From Pontederia crassipes (taxonomy: Eukaryota; Streptophyta; Magnoliopsida; Commelinales; Pontederiaceae), in the NCBI GenBank assembly GCA_030549335.1, contig CM060183.1, positions 35,524,768 to 35,588,767 of the forward strand: a stretch of DNA of 64,000 nt. Direction: 5' to 3'. Positions 41,777 through 53,589 of the stretch are shown here, piece by piece (the stretch's first letter is position 1; each line of letters starts with the position of its first letter). The notes beneath the pieces are model-generated. The model had not been told where the DNA came from. It worked only from the letters and a program-made list of their open reading frames with translations, and made no database searches. A program made the translations under genes and the position numbers.

Positions 41777-42389
41777 GGCACTGTTTGGCATGTAAAAAAG
41801 TAGAGTATTTAGTAGCGGATATCGTTTTGTTAGAGTAAAAACGCTACTACAAGCGTTTGATAAATATTTTTTCTCAGTAGCGTTTAGATGTTTGAATACA
41901 AAACGCTATAAGCTACTCCTACTAGCTTATAGAGTATAGATGTAGCGTTTTCATTTTTTTTCCTATTATACCATCATTTTTAAAGTAAAAAAATATTTAC
42001 TTATTAAACATCATATATTATTTTTATTTTATATATCACATCTTTAATTTTACTTACAACCCAAATAAGTTTTTTATTTTGAATTAATCAATATTTTATA
42101 TTAAATAAGATTTTTAAAAGTATTAATATTCAAAATAATTATTTTAAATTAAATTATATGAATATGATGTATATAAAAATGATCACATGTTATATATTAT
42201 GTCTATTTTCGTCATTTTATACTATACGCTAATTTAACCGCTATGTTTATTAAATAGATTTTATTGAATTTATAAACAAATATCTATCTGCTATCCTCTA
42301 ATAGCTAACCATTATACTATAGTCAAATCGCTATCCTCTAGTCGAACCACTATCCTCTAATCAAACCGTTAGCTTTGCCAAACATAGCC
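41777..42389. mobile_element. Tourist/PIF-Harbinger-like MITE with TAA target duplication
   Basis: The left end GGCACTGTTTGGCA and the reverse complement of the right end GGCTATGTTTGGCA form inverted repeats, flanked by TAA at 41774-41776 and 42390-42392. A 3-bp TAA duplication and this end sequence are typical of the Tourist/PIF-Harbinger group. The interior is AT-rich and non-coding. Confidence 0.85.
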
Positions 42390-42639
42390 TAAGTACTGAC
42401 TAGTGACTTAGTGAGGATGTGCATGTAGTGACTGAGTGAGGACCGAGGACGTGCGTGAGACGTGAAGGAAGCACTGAACTGTCTGAACTACGGAAATCGT
42501 GAAGTTGAAGTGTTGACACATATGATATGTTATTATATAAGTAGTCTCAGTGTTTCAAGTTTTTAAGTTTCAACTTTCATCTTTCACTTTTCTCACGAAT
42601 ATCTCTTTCTCAAGGACACAAAAAAATTTTAAAAAATAA

Positions 42640-42830
42640 AAATGTGTCAAACCATGCTGGGTCGGGCCGGATTCGTGTTCATCGTATTCGGATCAAGTCG
42701 TGTCCACAGTAAATATGGGAAGCCCGACATGGTTTGACCCAAATTTGACCCAACATTCATGATCGGGTCGTGCTCGAGCCGTGCCGGCGGCGTGTCGGGC
42801 CGTGCGGCTCACACGTTTCTCCACCTCTAT
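42640..42830. mobile_element. GGGTCGG-rich fragment, probably decayed hAT-like non-autonomous element
   Basis: Alternating GGGTCGGGCC and TTTGACCC/GACCCAA words end with ACACGTTTCTCCACCTCTAT. Such runs with a CCACCTCTA edge are widespread in plants and usually assigned to hAT-like non-autonomous elements. No transposase is present. Confidence 0.45.
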
Positions 42831-42919
42831 CATGATTCTTTTCCAAGTTCTTCGTGAATAGGTGAATTGATAAATTAGTTTGAGATGTGTTTGAATGGAG
42901 TGAGGCGTAACGAGAGTTG

Positions 42920-43465
42920 ATATGATTATACCAAATGCCCTCCAACTTTAAGGTTTGTTCAGTGATACCCTCCAACTTCACTTTGTTACACAAATGCCTT
43001 TCATCTTTTAACGCATTTCACCCGATGCCCTCTTTACCTGGGATACGTGGAGACTATTTGCATGGAGGAGAGAGGAGATGGACACGTGGACGTCACGTCG
43101 ACGAAAAATTGAAAAACCGACTTTCCCAAGTAAAGAGGGCATCGGTGAAACGTGTTAAAAGATAAAGGACATTTGTATTACAAAGTAAAGTTGGAGGGTA
43201 TCACTGAGCCAATCTTAAAGTTGGAGGGCATTTGTGTAATTTTATGTGCCACGTCAGAGCATGCCATGTCACACGATTATTTGCGTGGAGGAGAGAGGAG
43301 ATGGCCACGTGGACGCCACGTCGATAAAAAACCGACTATCCCAGATAAAGAGGGCATCGGGTGAAACGCATTAAAAGATGAAGGACATTTGTGTTACAAA
43401 GTGAAGTTGGAGGGTGTTGCTGAGTAAACCTTAAAGTTGGAGGGCATTTAATGTAATTTACCCTA
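42920..43465. mobile_element. Foldback/MITE with long inverted arms and an internal repeat
   Basis: AAATGCCCTCCAACTTTAAG at about 42933-42952 is inverted as CTTAAAGTTGGAGGGCATTT near 43430-43449. A second inner copy of the right arm lies near 43150-43235, and the inner GAGGAGAGAGGAGATGG...CACGTGGACG segment is directly repeated (about 43062 and 43287). The element is non-coding. The TA-rich edges do not reveal a target duplication. Confidence 0.7.
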
Positions 43466-44156
43466 GGAAAGAGTAGATGTGATGGATTAATTTTAGTGGG
43501 TGTTTTAATAAAAAAATAAGTATTATAAATATAAGATATAATTTTATTAATTAATAAAATAAAAGTATTAATTAATTTTTTATGTTTTTTGTGAAAAATA
43601 TATTATTTAAATATAAAAATATTTTTTTAAAAAGTTATATTTAATTAATTATTAAATTTCTCTAATGAAATTATAAGTATTAAATAATATTAATATTTTG
43701 TTATAAATATTTTTATATTTAATAAATAAATTATTTTATAAGAGAAATATGAGAGAGAGAAAATACGAAAAATGAAATTGAAAAAAAGTGGCTGTCATGC
43801 CAGAATTTTTTTTTAAAAAAGTGAAACCTGGCTATAGTGGCCTAGTTCGCCACTGGAACAAAAAAAAAGTGGAACTCGAGATGGAACCAAGCTACTGAAA
43901 CTAAGGATTACGTGACCTCTAGTTTCATGATTTGATTTCACATCGAAAATCAGACGAAGGCCTTGTATTTTGAAAATTAAGCTAGAACTAAGGTCTCATT
44001 CCAGCTTAGTTCGCCAACTAAACACAAACTTTGGGTTCCGCTGCAATAATTGCAAGAAGAGCAAAAAGTTGAGATTATTTTTCGATGAAATTTAAACTCT
44101 AGATCACTTAATTCATAAATTAAAGAATGTGCCACTTCATCACGCCCTAGATAAAA

Positions 44157-44425
44157 AAAGTGAAGTTTCTTTGATGATGTGAGAATATGATGCTCCACAG
44201 ATTACCACTGCACCAGGCTCTCCTCCTAAAAAAAAAGTGAGATTCTTTGATGAGGTGAGAATATGGTGCTCCACCGATTACCACTTCACCAAGCCACCTC
44301 CCCCCCCCACCAAAAAAAAAAAAAAGTGAAAGATTCTTCGATAAGGTGAGAATATGGTGCTCCATCGACCAGTCCATCATGGTGCTGCATGGATTATCAC
44401 TGCACCCACTGCACCACGCCGTCGT
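44157..44425. repeat. Tandem repeat, ~80-90-bp unit, three degenerate copies
   Basis: Units of the form GTGAGATTCTTTGATGAGGT...GAGAATATGGTGCTCCACCGATTACCACTGCACC recur at about 44158, 44238 and 44325, each preceded by a poly-A tract of varying length. The A-run before each unit suggests slippage-driven growth. Confidence 0.75.
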
Positions 44426-44445
44426 TTCAAAAGAAAAAAGGGTAA

Positions 44446-45851
44446 TGGGTGTCCCTCAACTTAAATGGGGGGGGGGGGGGGGGGTCTTGGAACTTAGACT
44501 GTGGACGGCAGCAGTTCGAGGAGGAAAAAAGGTTCGATCTTCGTCCTGTCTGTTCTCGAGGTACAAAAGCGTACGAGGTAAAAAAATGCGCCTCTTTTAC
44601 CCCCATTTACTTTCTCTCATGTGACTTCGCTACGGGGGACCGCATTCGACGTCTGCCCCTCTCCTCCAGATCTTTCGTCGCCGATGAGATCTATGCCTCA
44701 ACGATCGCGTCTGTCCAGATCTGTTTGCCGCCGACGAAATCTGCGCCTCGACGACCGTATCCGACCTCGTCCATCCAGATCTGCCCGCCGTTGATGAGAT
44801 CTGCGCCTCGGCGACAATGTCCGACCTCGTCTCGACATATCTGCCCACCTGCGACCCACGCGCAATCTCAAAGGTGTTTTCTCCCTCTTCCTTTTTCATT
44901 TTCTCACTTTCTCCCTCGGTCCGACCATAACTCCTCGCCTCTAGGAAGTCACGACCCTCGAGCACGCTGATCTGCCTACTGTCAACGGACCCGCGAAGAG
45001 GAGCGGATCTCCGAGCCCATCTGCTGCAGACCCCTCACGCCGCGAGACCCTCTTCGAGTTCCCCCGCCCTGCCGCTCCCGCTGACTGTCGTCGCACCGAC
45101 AAAACACAAATAGTGTAATGAACTCTCGATGCATCACTCTGTAATTAGTGTTGATCACTCTATAATTTGTGTTAATCACATTGTTGCTGACATTAATCAT
45201 CTTGTAATTGGTTAATCGAGTTCATCATGTTCATGCATGTATTTTAGCTATTCATAACAACAATTACATCAATTACTTTCCATAGATGGATGCATTTTAG
45301 CTATTCATCATATAACATGTCTATCTACTTCGGTTGATGCATGCATTTATCTTTCTGTTTCACAAGTCACTAAATTTATATCGACATGTCATCTTCTACT
45401 TCATTCCCATCACGTTCTTCATATGTGGAGATAAGACAATATTACAAACCTCATGGGCAAATAATAATCCCGGCATACGATTTTGGGGGTGCTCTCATTA
45501 TCGGGTAAATATTTTGTTTATAAACAACAAATAATGTATTTTGCCCTTCGTTTTGTTATCGATTGTTCATCATATGATTTTCTTATAAGGTAAGCATCCA
45601 TCTAAAGATTGTGATTTTTTTTTCAGTGGTTCGATCCAACTATGGATGATCGATATAGAAATGTTTTAAGAAGCTTGCTAAATGATGATGAAAAAGCTCA
45701 AAGATGCAAATCAGATAAATATAGGGTCATTTTAACAGGATTGCTCAATAAAGTTGTCGCATATGAAGATGTGGCAAGAAGAGATAAAATAATGTATTTA
45801 CTTGTTGGAATGATAATATCATTTGTATTAGTTAAAATGAACTTTCTTTAG
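44446..45851 (+). mobile_element. Remnant of a third GRF-carrying MULE (transposase lost)
   Basis: A GC-rich block at about 44490-45060 carries three or so repeats around CAGATCTGCCCGCCG...GATGAGATCTGCGCCTCG, like the subterminal GC-rich repeats of the two MULEs. It is followed, at the same distance as in MULE 1, by an inward-facing GRF gene (45386-45851). A possible terminus GGTAATGGGTGTCCC lies at 44446, about 0.94 kb from the GRF start, close to the spacing in MULE 1. A G run of about 17 follows at about 44466. No transposase or right end could be found before block B begins at about 47.3 kb. Class and left border are inferred from this resemblance. Confidence 0.5.
45386..45851 (+). pseudogene. 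GRF-type zinc-finger protein with C-terminal membrane helix, third copy
   Basis: From ATG 45386 the frame reads MSSSTSFPSRSSYVE. One base out of frame, ICGDKTILQTSWANNNPG and IRFWGCSHYR follow, so a one-base loss around 45419-45424 separates a plausible N-terminus from the zinc finger. Exon 1 ends after CGG with GTAAAT at about 45505. An intron runs to TTTTTTTCAG at about 45627, and exon 2 continues in phase with WFDPTMDDRYRNVLRSLL to a stop at 45849-45851. The C-terminus YLLVGMIISFVLVKMNFL is a likely membrane helix. The intron position matches the GRF gene in MULE 1. It is otherwise the best-preserved copy of the three. Confidence 0.7.
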
Positions 45852-47327
45852 TTGCAAAGTTTGTATTGTATTAGATAACAAATTCGTGTATTAAATTAGA
45901 TCCCTTTATCTTGTTATCTAGTGTTAAGAGTTTGTATTCTATGTATCTATTCAAGAACTTTCATGTGCTATTTAGATGCTTATCTTGTTGGTGATCATTA
46001 TAAATATTCTCCGACTCCAAGTCCACGCCTTCAAAGAACACAAGGCTACCAAGTGCTCCAATAAGGTCCCAAACCTTGATCTTGACGAGTAACATACTCA
46101 CCTTCACATGCATGTAGCATGCAGTCAGACATTGCAGTGATATGTACGCTCAAGTTATTTACTAGTGTTCTAGCTCAAAAATCTTATTTGCATGGGCATG
46201 ATCGATTTTGTAAACTAGGATGTTTTGATAAGTTGATAAATCTTATTACTAGTGTTTCTGAGTGAGGGCTTGATAGTAACACTTTGGATGGTAAATCCAC
46301 TTATCATGCTCTCATACTCTATGCTTTTACTCTATGTTTCTGAGTAATAAAGAATATTAGTGTTAGATCAGAGATTTTGATTTCACCCTCAAATCGGTGA
46401 ATCTCGGTCATCATAATCATGCATCAACAGTTCACATTTCATGAGATTAAACAAGAGGCTGAACTTGATTTTTTCATTTGAACCCGATTCAACTAAGATA
46501 TTTTAATCGTCACAAAGTTTGTTAATTAATCACGGAACCTGGCTTATTGGCCAACCCAATCACTGTTATGTAGTATATACATCTAAAAGTGGACCGCGAC
46601 ACTTGTATGTAAAATTTATTGAGGAATAGAGGTACACAAAGCATATATGAAAAGATGAAGTGAACATGCTGCTCATGCAATATTTTAGGAAGCCGCCCGA
46701 AAATCGCCATATAATTCATTTATGTATAAATAAATATTATTTTTCACACTCATATAATTAACATAAGCATGATATAGACATACAAATACTCAAATAATTA
46801 TTATCACATGGTCTAATTCTATATCTATGTGACATAATTCCTAATTATGTACATAAATAAATAATTCATAATATCATGTACATCTTGTTAATTAAAAATT
46901 ATTGCATAATCTTCATCATATAAAATTATGCAAAACATTTCATGTGTAATAAAAACATGCACATATGTCTATTTATGAAGAAGTATAATTTGTCTTAATT
47001 AATGTGCATATTTCACATGAAAAGTGACAAAAAATAATTTATGTATAATTTAATATAACTATGTGAATTAATGACTCACAAATTCACATTACACATGTTA
47101 TGCCTAATATATAACATAATTTCATATATGCACACATTCTTTCATAAAGAAAATAGATTCCTTTTATATAGTCCAATTCACAAATGAACTAATAATGTGC
47201 AAAATTTTATTATCATGCCAATTTACACAAGTGTCACACTTAAATAAACTAGAGTAAATATAACATAATCATGTGTATATTAATATCTTAGTGTTCATAG
47301 GACTTTAATAAAAGGTACATAATAGGT
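45852..47327. other. AT-rich gene-free stretch between the third GRF copy and block B
   Basis: No gene or clear repeat is supported. It may contain the eroded rest of the third MULE, but no transposase motif was found in any frame. Confidence 0.5.
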
Positions 47328-47490
47328 TTGATAATTATAAATAACACAATTTCAAATACATCATATGATATTATAAAGACATCCAAGATCCACACCATAA
47401 TATATAACATAGTCTCACATTATATTAAATATCTATTCTTTATAATAAAATAAGTTGATGTTATATATATATATATATATATATATATAG

Positions 47491-47710
47491 GATAAAATGG
47501 GTAACCACCCCCTTTAAAGGGGGTGGAAACCCCAACCTAGATCGGTCACCGCCCGATCTCGGCGCGACGACCCAGATCGAGGCGGACCGGTCTAGGCAAG
47601 ATTTGTCTTTAAATCGCGGCCGGTTCGCGGAGGAGAGGAATTGCGGCCAGTTCGGTTCGCCTATTGTGCCAAAGGGCCGACTCGAAATCATTGTCAAAAC
47701 TTTCTTCTTC
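47491..47710 (+). repeat. Left terminal inverted repeat of MULE 2
   Basis: Pairs with about 53590-53831 in inverted orientation; shared blocks include GAGGCGGACCGGTCTAGGCA and GGTTCGCGGAGGAGAGGAAT. The right arm holds an extra ~30 bp between GTGCC and GGCCGACTC. Confidence 0.92.
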
Positions 47711-48139
47711 TTTCCTCCTCTCACGGCCGCGCCACTCCCTCCACGCTCCGCGATGGCGATCGACCTCTTTTGCGCACAACATCTCCGCGATGGCGACCAA
47801 CCTCTTCTGCGTCCACAGCATCCTCCCCCGCAACAGCGGCTGACCACCTCTGCGTTCGTGCCCTAGATTTCATGCCCTAGATTCTGTCGTGGACGCCGTT
47901 GTCGTCGGGGCCCCCGATCTCGACACTCACGGCAACTTCCTCCTCTGCGACGGCGACGGCATGATCGCTCTCAATGGGCGGCCGGGCTCCTCTCGCTTCG
48001 CGTCAGCGACTTCTGTGATGGCGACAGTGACTTTCTCTCCATGACGGCGACTGACCTCCTCTGCTAGTGCTTCCCCGGACGCCGCTGCTGCCATGGATGC
48101 GACGCCGCTAGGTCTGACATCTTATTCGTTTTCATCCGC

Positions 48140-48340
48140 GATCTTCATTTTCTAAGAAGCTAATATTAATAAATTTTAAGCTTTGACAAATGTAGCAACC
48201 ATAGAATGGCATTCTTGTTTACTAGGGCTTATGAAGCTGCGATGAAAAGTGTTAGAAGTGATCTTCATTTTCTAAGAAGCTAATATGAATAAAATTTTAG
48301 CTTTTACAAATGTAGCAACTGTAGAATGGAGATAGGTGGT
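48140..48340. repeat. Direct repeat of about 75 bp upstream of the MULE 2 transposase
   Basis: GATCTTCATTTTCTAAGAAG and the following ~55 bases through TGTAGCAAC.GTAGAATGG occur at 48140 and again 120 bp later at 48260 with few changes. It lies in the leader or promoter of the transposase gene. Confidence 0.85.
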
Positions 48341-48510
48341 TACAGACAAACATGGAAACTATAATATTATTAGTCCATTTTGATTCTCCTTTTTCTCTAT
48401 AATTTGGTCATTAGTCCGTTTAGATTTTGCTATTATTTGTTCCTAGCATTAGTATTTGTGTGCTTTTATAATTGTCTGCATATTTGTATGTTAAAGACTG
48501 TTGTAATATT

Positions 48511-50783
48511 ATGGAGATGGATGCAGAGAGCATTGTTAGAGTTGACAATATGGAAGAGATGTCTGGCGAGGGATTAAACGAAAAAGATATTGAGAAAGAT
48601 GGTGGAGCATATATCAAATCTTATGAGCTACCAAAACCATACGTTGGGATGACCTTTGAAACAGAAGACGAAGCATATAAATATTATAATATGTATGCTA
48701 AATTGGCTGGCTTTTCTATTAGAAGGCAAAATTCACACAAGTCTAAGATTACGGAAAATATTATTAATAGAACTTTTGTTTGTTCTAAAGAATGTCATAA
48801 GAGATTGAAGCAAGGAACTAAAAAAACATTTACACAAAGAAGGGAAGTCAGGGACGATTGCTCCGCCCATCTATATGTTGGTGTAAGAAAAGATGGAAAG
48901 TGGGAGATAAGAAAATTTCATAAAGAGCATAGTCATCCTCTTACAAGTCCTTCGAAAGTAAAGTATTTGAGGTCGCATAAAGAAGTAAGCTCAACGTCCA
49001 AAGAAGCTGGTAACTTGCGTGATTTCGGCATGGGTCCATCTAGGATTGCTAGAGCGCTTAATATGTCTGGAGAACCACTTGTAACGACCCAATATTATAT
49101 TGACCACTTGAGAACTAGAAGAAAAGACAACTTTTCTGTCGAATGTCTAAATATTATATCTGTTTTTCAAAGTAAGACAAATGTTGACCCAGGTTTCTTT
49201 CATAGATGGGAGCTCGATGGAGATGGTACTGTTCTAAATTTTTTTTGAGCTGATGGCAGGTCGAGAGATAGTTATTTGACATTCGGCGATGTGGTAGTGT
49301 TCGATACCACATATCGAACAAATAATCTGAGAATGACATTTGCTCCTTTCACTAGAATAAATCATCATTGGAGGTCATGCTTATTTGGTTGTGCTTTGCT
49401 TGCAGATGAGACAGAGAAAATATTCACATGGCTATTTGAAAAATGGTCTGAATGAATGAATGAGAAGCATCCAAAAGGTATTATTACAGACCAGGATATC
49501 GCTATAAGCAATGCTATACGCAAGGTTTTCCCGCACACTAAGCATATATTTTGTACATGACATATTGCTAGGAATGCAATGACTCATATGCAAGATTTAT
49601 ATTCACTTTCGACATTTAAAGAAGAATACAATAACTGGCTTTATGGATCATTCAACCTAATGAATTTGAAGAGGGTTGGCTCCATTTGAAGCAAAAGTTC
49701 CAAATTCCATGTGGGCATTGAATAGAAGTTATGTACAACAAGCGTTCACAATGGATTTCACTATATTTTGAAGATGTGTTCACTGCAGGTATGCGGACGA
49801 CGCAAAGAGCAGAAAGTATTAATACTTTTTTTGATGCCTATGTCAATGCGAACATATCACTTTCAGATTTTGTGGAGCAATATGAGAGGGCTGTCCAAAG
49901 TCATCGTGGACGTGAAGAACGAGAAGACTTTCAAATAATGAACTCTTCGCCTGCGTACATTTTAAGAAATCCCTTAGAGGTCCATGCATGTAACATTTAC
50001 ACACATGCCACATTTTGCAAGTTTCAATCGGAATATGCAGAATCTTTCAGCTTATATGCCAATAAGATTTACAAAGACACAGATAAATTTGTATACTCGA
50101 TTTACCATATGAGCACTAATGATGAGGGCAAACATATTGTTGAGTTTAGTAAGTTTGAAACAATTAGTGTCAAATGTTCTTGTAAGAAGTTCGAACAAGA
50201 AGGAATATTTTATTGTCATATTTTAAATGTTCTGCTTAAGAAAAAAGTGAGATCCTTGCCTGAAGAATATCTACTTCATCGATGGACAATAAATGCAAGA
50301 TATGCAAATGCACGTGCCATTTATAAGAACACATCCTCTTATAGTGATTCCATAACACCCATTCAAAAGTTAACTTGGCAAAGTAATTTATGGAAAGTAC
50401 AAGAGATTGGTTTGATTTCAACTAAATATTTGCAATTTGGGGCACCACTTGTTGATGATTTGATAACAAAGATGAGGACGTTTCATATGGAAAATATGGT
50501 TATAGATGCAAATAATGCAAGCACAAGTCAAGTTCATGGTAGTGAGCAAGGAAGCGCAACCGTTAATCCTTTGAGTCAACCAACCTCAATCACCTTGAAT
50601 GATGAACAATTCATTATTCGCGACCCACTACATGTAAAGTCTAAGAGCAGGCCTAGAAATGTTGGAAGGATTAAATCTGTGATTAAAATTTCTATGTCCC
50701 AGAATGAGTCTAGGAAAAGAAGTTGTAGACAGTGTGGAAAGCAGGGACATGATAAAAGAACATGTCAAACGTTCAAGGTATAA
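48511..50783 (+). pseudogene. FAR1/MULE transposase of element 2, broken
   Basis: The first intact piece (to 49248) starts near 48511 (MEMDAESIVRVDNMEEMSG) and holds the FAR1 DNA-binding domain (KPYVGMTFETEDEAYKYYNM; RKDGKWEIRKFHKEHSHPL). TGA at 49246 interrupts it. The same frame resumes with DSYLTFGDVVVFDTTYRTN, has TGA codons in the places of expected Cys (about 49453) and Trp (about 49558) residues, and then shifts near 49660. The second intact piece (49731-50783) holds QRAESINTFFDAYVNA, a SWIM finger CSCKKFEQEGIFYCHILNVL and a CCHC knuckle CRQCGKQGHDKRTC. Acidic catalytic residues are still readable (VFDTTYR, ITDQDIA, QRAESI). The second half is better preserved than the transposase of MULE 1, but the protein cannot be made whole. 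Confidence 0.9.
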
Positions 50784-51839
50784 AATCTTTTACCTATTTT
50801 GTCCATTATATCATTCTATTTATCTATAATTTGTCTTGCTTTATGTATAGGATGCTAGAAATGAAGGAGAACCATGAGATATGCTTGTCAAATATAAAAA
50901 TGAAGGTTCGTTCATTTCCTTTACTTCAAGAGTTTTTTATGTGAATGCTAACAATTTTTGCGTATTTACAGGATTGCTGGACATGGAAAGCGAGTTCTTG
51001 TTGTCATGTGTTGTCTGAAACATTCACTAAGTTCTGTTGAAGGCAGATTGTCTTACTGCAAATTGTCAAACTATGATGTCAAATGCATTACTGCAGAGGT
51101 GCACATTATCTAGTGTTTTGTTACATTTCATTCTTTAGTCTTATGATGTAGCAGTGCTTAACATCTCTCTTTAGTCTGTTTGTTCCTACAGTAGATAACT
51201 TCTTTCTTTAGTCTTAACTTCTTTCTTTTTTGGATTCTGAATTACAGGAATCTTATGATGTAGCAGTGGCAAGAGCTGTTGCGGGAATGAAGAATTTTGG
51301 GTAGATTCAAATTAGAAATTTAAAGGAGAAGTCTTTGGTGTTGTTGTGTAACTCAAATTGAAGATGAGAGAAGCTATGCAGATTAAAAAATGATGTTAAA
51401 AACAAAGCAAACATCGAGTACTCTTTCTTTTGGAACAACATGGCATGATACGGATGTTGTTCGATCTTGGCTTACATTTCTGCTCGTGCTTATATACTGT
51501 TAGAGTTTCAACTGTCTCATTCCCTTCTTTGTTCACGTTATGCATTATATTGTTGTTAATGGTTATCTACTATCAAATGCCAAGTTTTCTTCATTTTTTT
51601 CACTCCCATGGTAAAGTAACTAAGCCTCTGTTTCATGTCATTAGAACCCATCTGATCCTGATTTATTGTAAGTTGGAGATGGTAACTTTGCTCTCATTTG
51701 CTCTCGTCTCTTCTCATTTCCCTTTGTTTTTCAAATTTTTGCGCCCACTGTGAATCAGAGAAACGATCGAGTTCGAGATGGTAGGGACTGCTAATAGCAC
51801 TTCAGCTCTTGCTAACGTCGTTTAGGGGTATCAATGCAC

Positions 51840-51960
51840 TTATCTCCTACTCTCATTTACCAATCCAACCTTGGCAGTAGAAATGATGAGCATCTCCTTT
51901 TACTCTCATTTACCAATCCAACCTTGGCAGTAAACATGATGAGTATCTTGATTATTGATT
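51840..51960. repeat. Direct tandem repeat, ~53-bp unit, two copies
   Basis: CTCATTTACCAATCCAACCT and TTGGCAGTA...ATGATGAG occur twice in succession at about 51852 and 51905. It lies in the MULE 2 interior downstream of the transposase. Confidence 0.85.
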
Positions 51961-52185
51961 CAATATCCTTTGCCATGATCATATCCTTTGCCACTTTCCT
52001 TCACAAAGAAATCCAAAATCGATACACTACAAATTTGAATTCCGGAAAATATGATAAGAAAATATATCCATTTTGCACTCAGGTTCCATACATCCACAGG
52101 TAGAAGCCATAAAGTTGATAATTAAATACAAACAAAACATTCCACAACATGATTGCATGCGTTGTATTACAATATGACCATCGTG

Positions 52186-52584
52186 TCACATAAATACGAA
52201 CATTATGACTACAAGAATACTAATTATAGCGACGACTTTACAACATAACGACGTTCCATAGGCTTGGACAATATCTTCATCTTCGGCCAAATTACGAACT
52301 TCAATTCGATCAAGTCTGCGCAATAATCCGTTGATCACTTGGATAGGTCTTTCATCAAATGGAGGATCCATCCATGTAAAGTACTGGCACGCTCTTCTTT
52401 GCCACAATATAAAAGTAGAAGTATGTTAACATTAAACAATACACACAATAATTCATTACTCACTTAAGTCGTCGAAACTCACTTCATAAAATAGTCAACC
52501 GTAGAACCTTCTACCAAGATTATGTGAGGTCCAAGAGGTCTTTATCACTGCTTTTTCTTGACAAAAACATTTAGGACATGTCAT
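52186..52584 (-). pseudogene. GRF-type zinc-finger protein with C-terminal membrane helix, inside MULE 2
   Basis: On the minus strand ATG 52584-52582 opens MTCPKCFCQEKAVIKTSWTS and continues HNLGRRFYG. A TGA (52497-52495) then stands where the third zinc-binding Cys is expected. After an apparent intron (GTGAGT near 52480 to an AG near 52402) the second part reads ACQYFTWMDPPFDERPIQVI, then NGLLRRLDRIEVRNLAEDED, and ends in a hydrophobic helix VVAIISILVVIMFVFM with stop at 52186. The intron phase is not cleanly resolved, so a small indel is possible. Layout, intron place and distance from the element end (about 1.25 kb) mirror the GRF gene of MULE 1. It faces the transposase. Confidence 0.75.
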
Positions 52585-53589
52585 GGTTGCAATTAAAAAA
52601 TAGGGTATTAAATTATGTGAGATTTATAAAGTGATAACAGAAGTTAAACACTCCCAAGGATTATTCTAATTTAGTATAGTGCATTCAACCACTGAAAATC
52701 ATTTAAATGTTTTTGCAGAAGCAACCAACGATGACAATGTTCTGTGTAAGCAACAAACGAAAACTCTTCCAACAAAAATGCATAGTCGGTTCCTCAAATA
52801 TGATTCGTTAGTAAACATATCCAACGGAAAAAGATAGAAGAAACACCTACAAGACAACAAAAAGTCTCAAATTCTCGACAGTGGTAGCAGTGGCGTGGCA
52901 GCGGCGTCGTCGTCCGTGGCAGCAGTGGCGTCTGGGGGTGGCAATGGCGTCGCGAGCAACAAACGATTTCAAAGTTTTGCAGAAGCAACAAAGGAAAAAT
53001 GTTCCAACAAAGATGCATAGTCGGTATTCCAAATCAGATTCGTTAGTAGACATAACTAAAAAAAGATAGCAGCGACAACAGTGGCAAAAAAAGTCTCACA
53101 TTCTCGGCAGTGGCAACAGTGACGTGGCAGCGGCGTCATCATCCGAGGGTGGCAGCACGTCGCATCCGTGGCAGTAGCAGATGCGAGATCTAGGGCACGG
53201 ATGCAGAGGAGGTCGGCGGCCGTCGCAAGGGAGCAAGTCGTTGTCGCAGTCACGGAGGAGGAACGAGCAGCGACGTCCACTGCAATAGAGGCGAGATCTA
53301 AGGCACAGACGCAGAGTAGGTCGGCGACCGTCGCGAGGGACGAAGTGACCGTCGTCGTCACGGATGAGAAGTTGCCGTCGCGGAGTGTGGAGGGGGTGGC
53401 GAGCGGGAGTGTCGATAGCACGGGTGGCAGCGGCGGCAGCGTCCACTGCAACAGATGTGAGATCTAGGGCACAAACGCAGAGCAGGTCGGCGGCCGTCAA
53501 GAGGAAGTCACTCTCGCCATCTCGGAGGAGGAAGTTTCCGTCGTGGAGCATGGAGGGAGTGGCGCGTGGTGGGAGTGGCGAGAGGAATA

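Noticed and set aside
44449-44970. 173-residue plus-strand frame in the GC-rich block near 44.7 kb
   Set aside because: Built from the repeated GATCTGCGCC unit; judged subterminal repeat of a MULE remnant, not a protein gene.
47461-47866. Frames on both strands within the left end of MULE 2, and 53056-53719 at the right end
   Set aside because: They run through terminal inverted repeats and GC-rich subterminal sequence; mirror-image pairs show they are structural.
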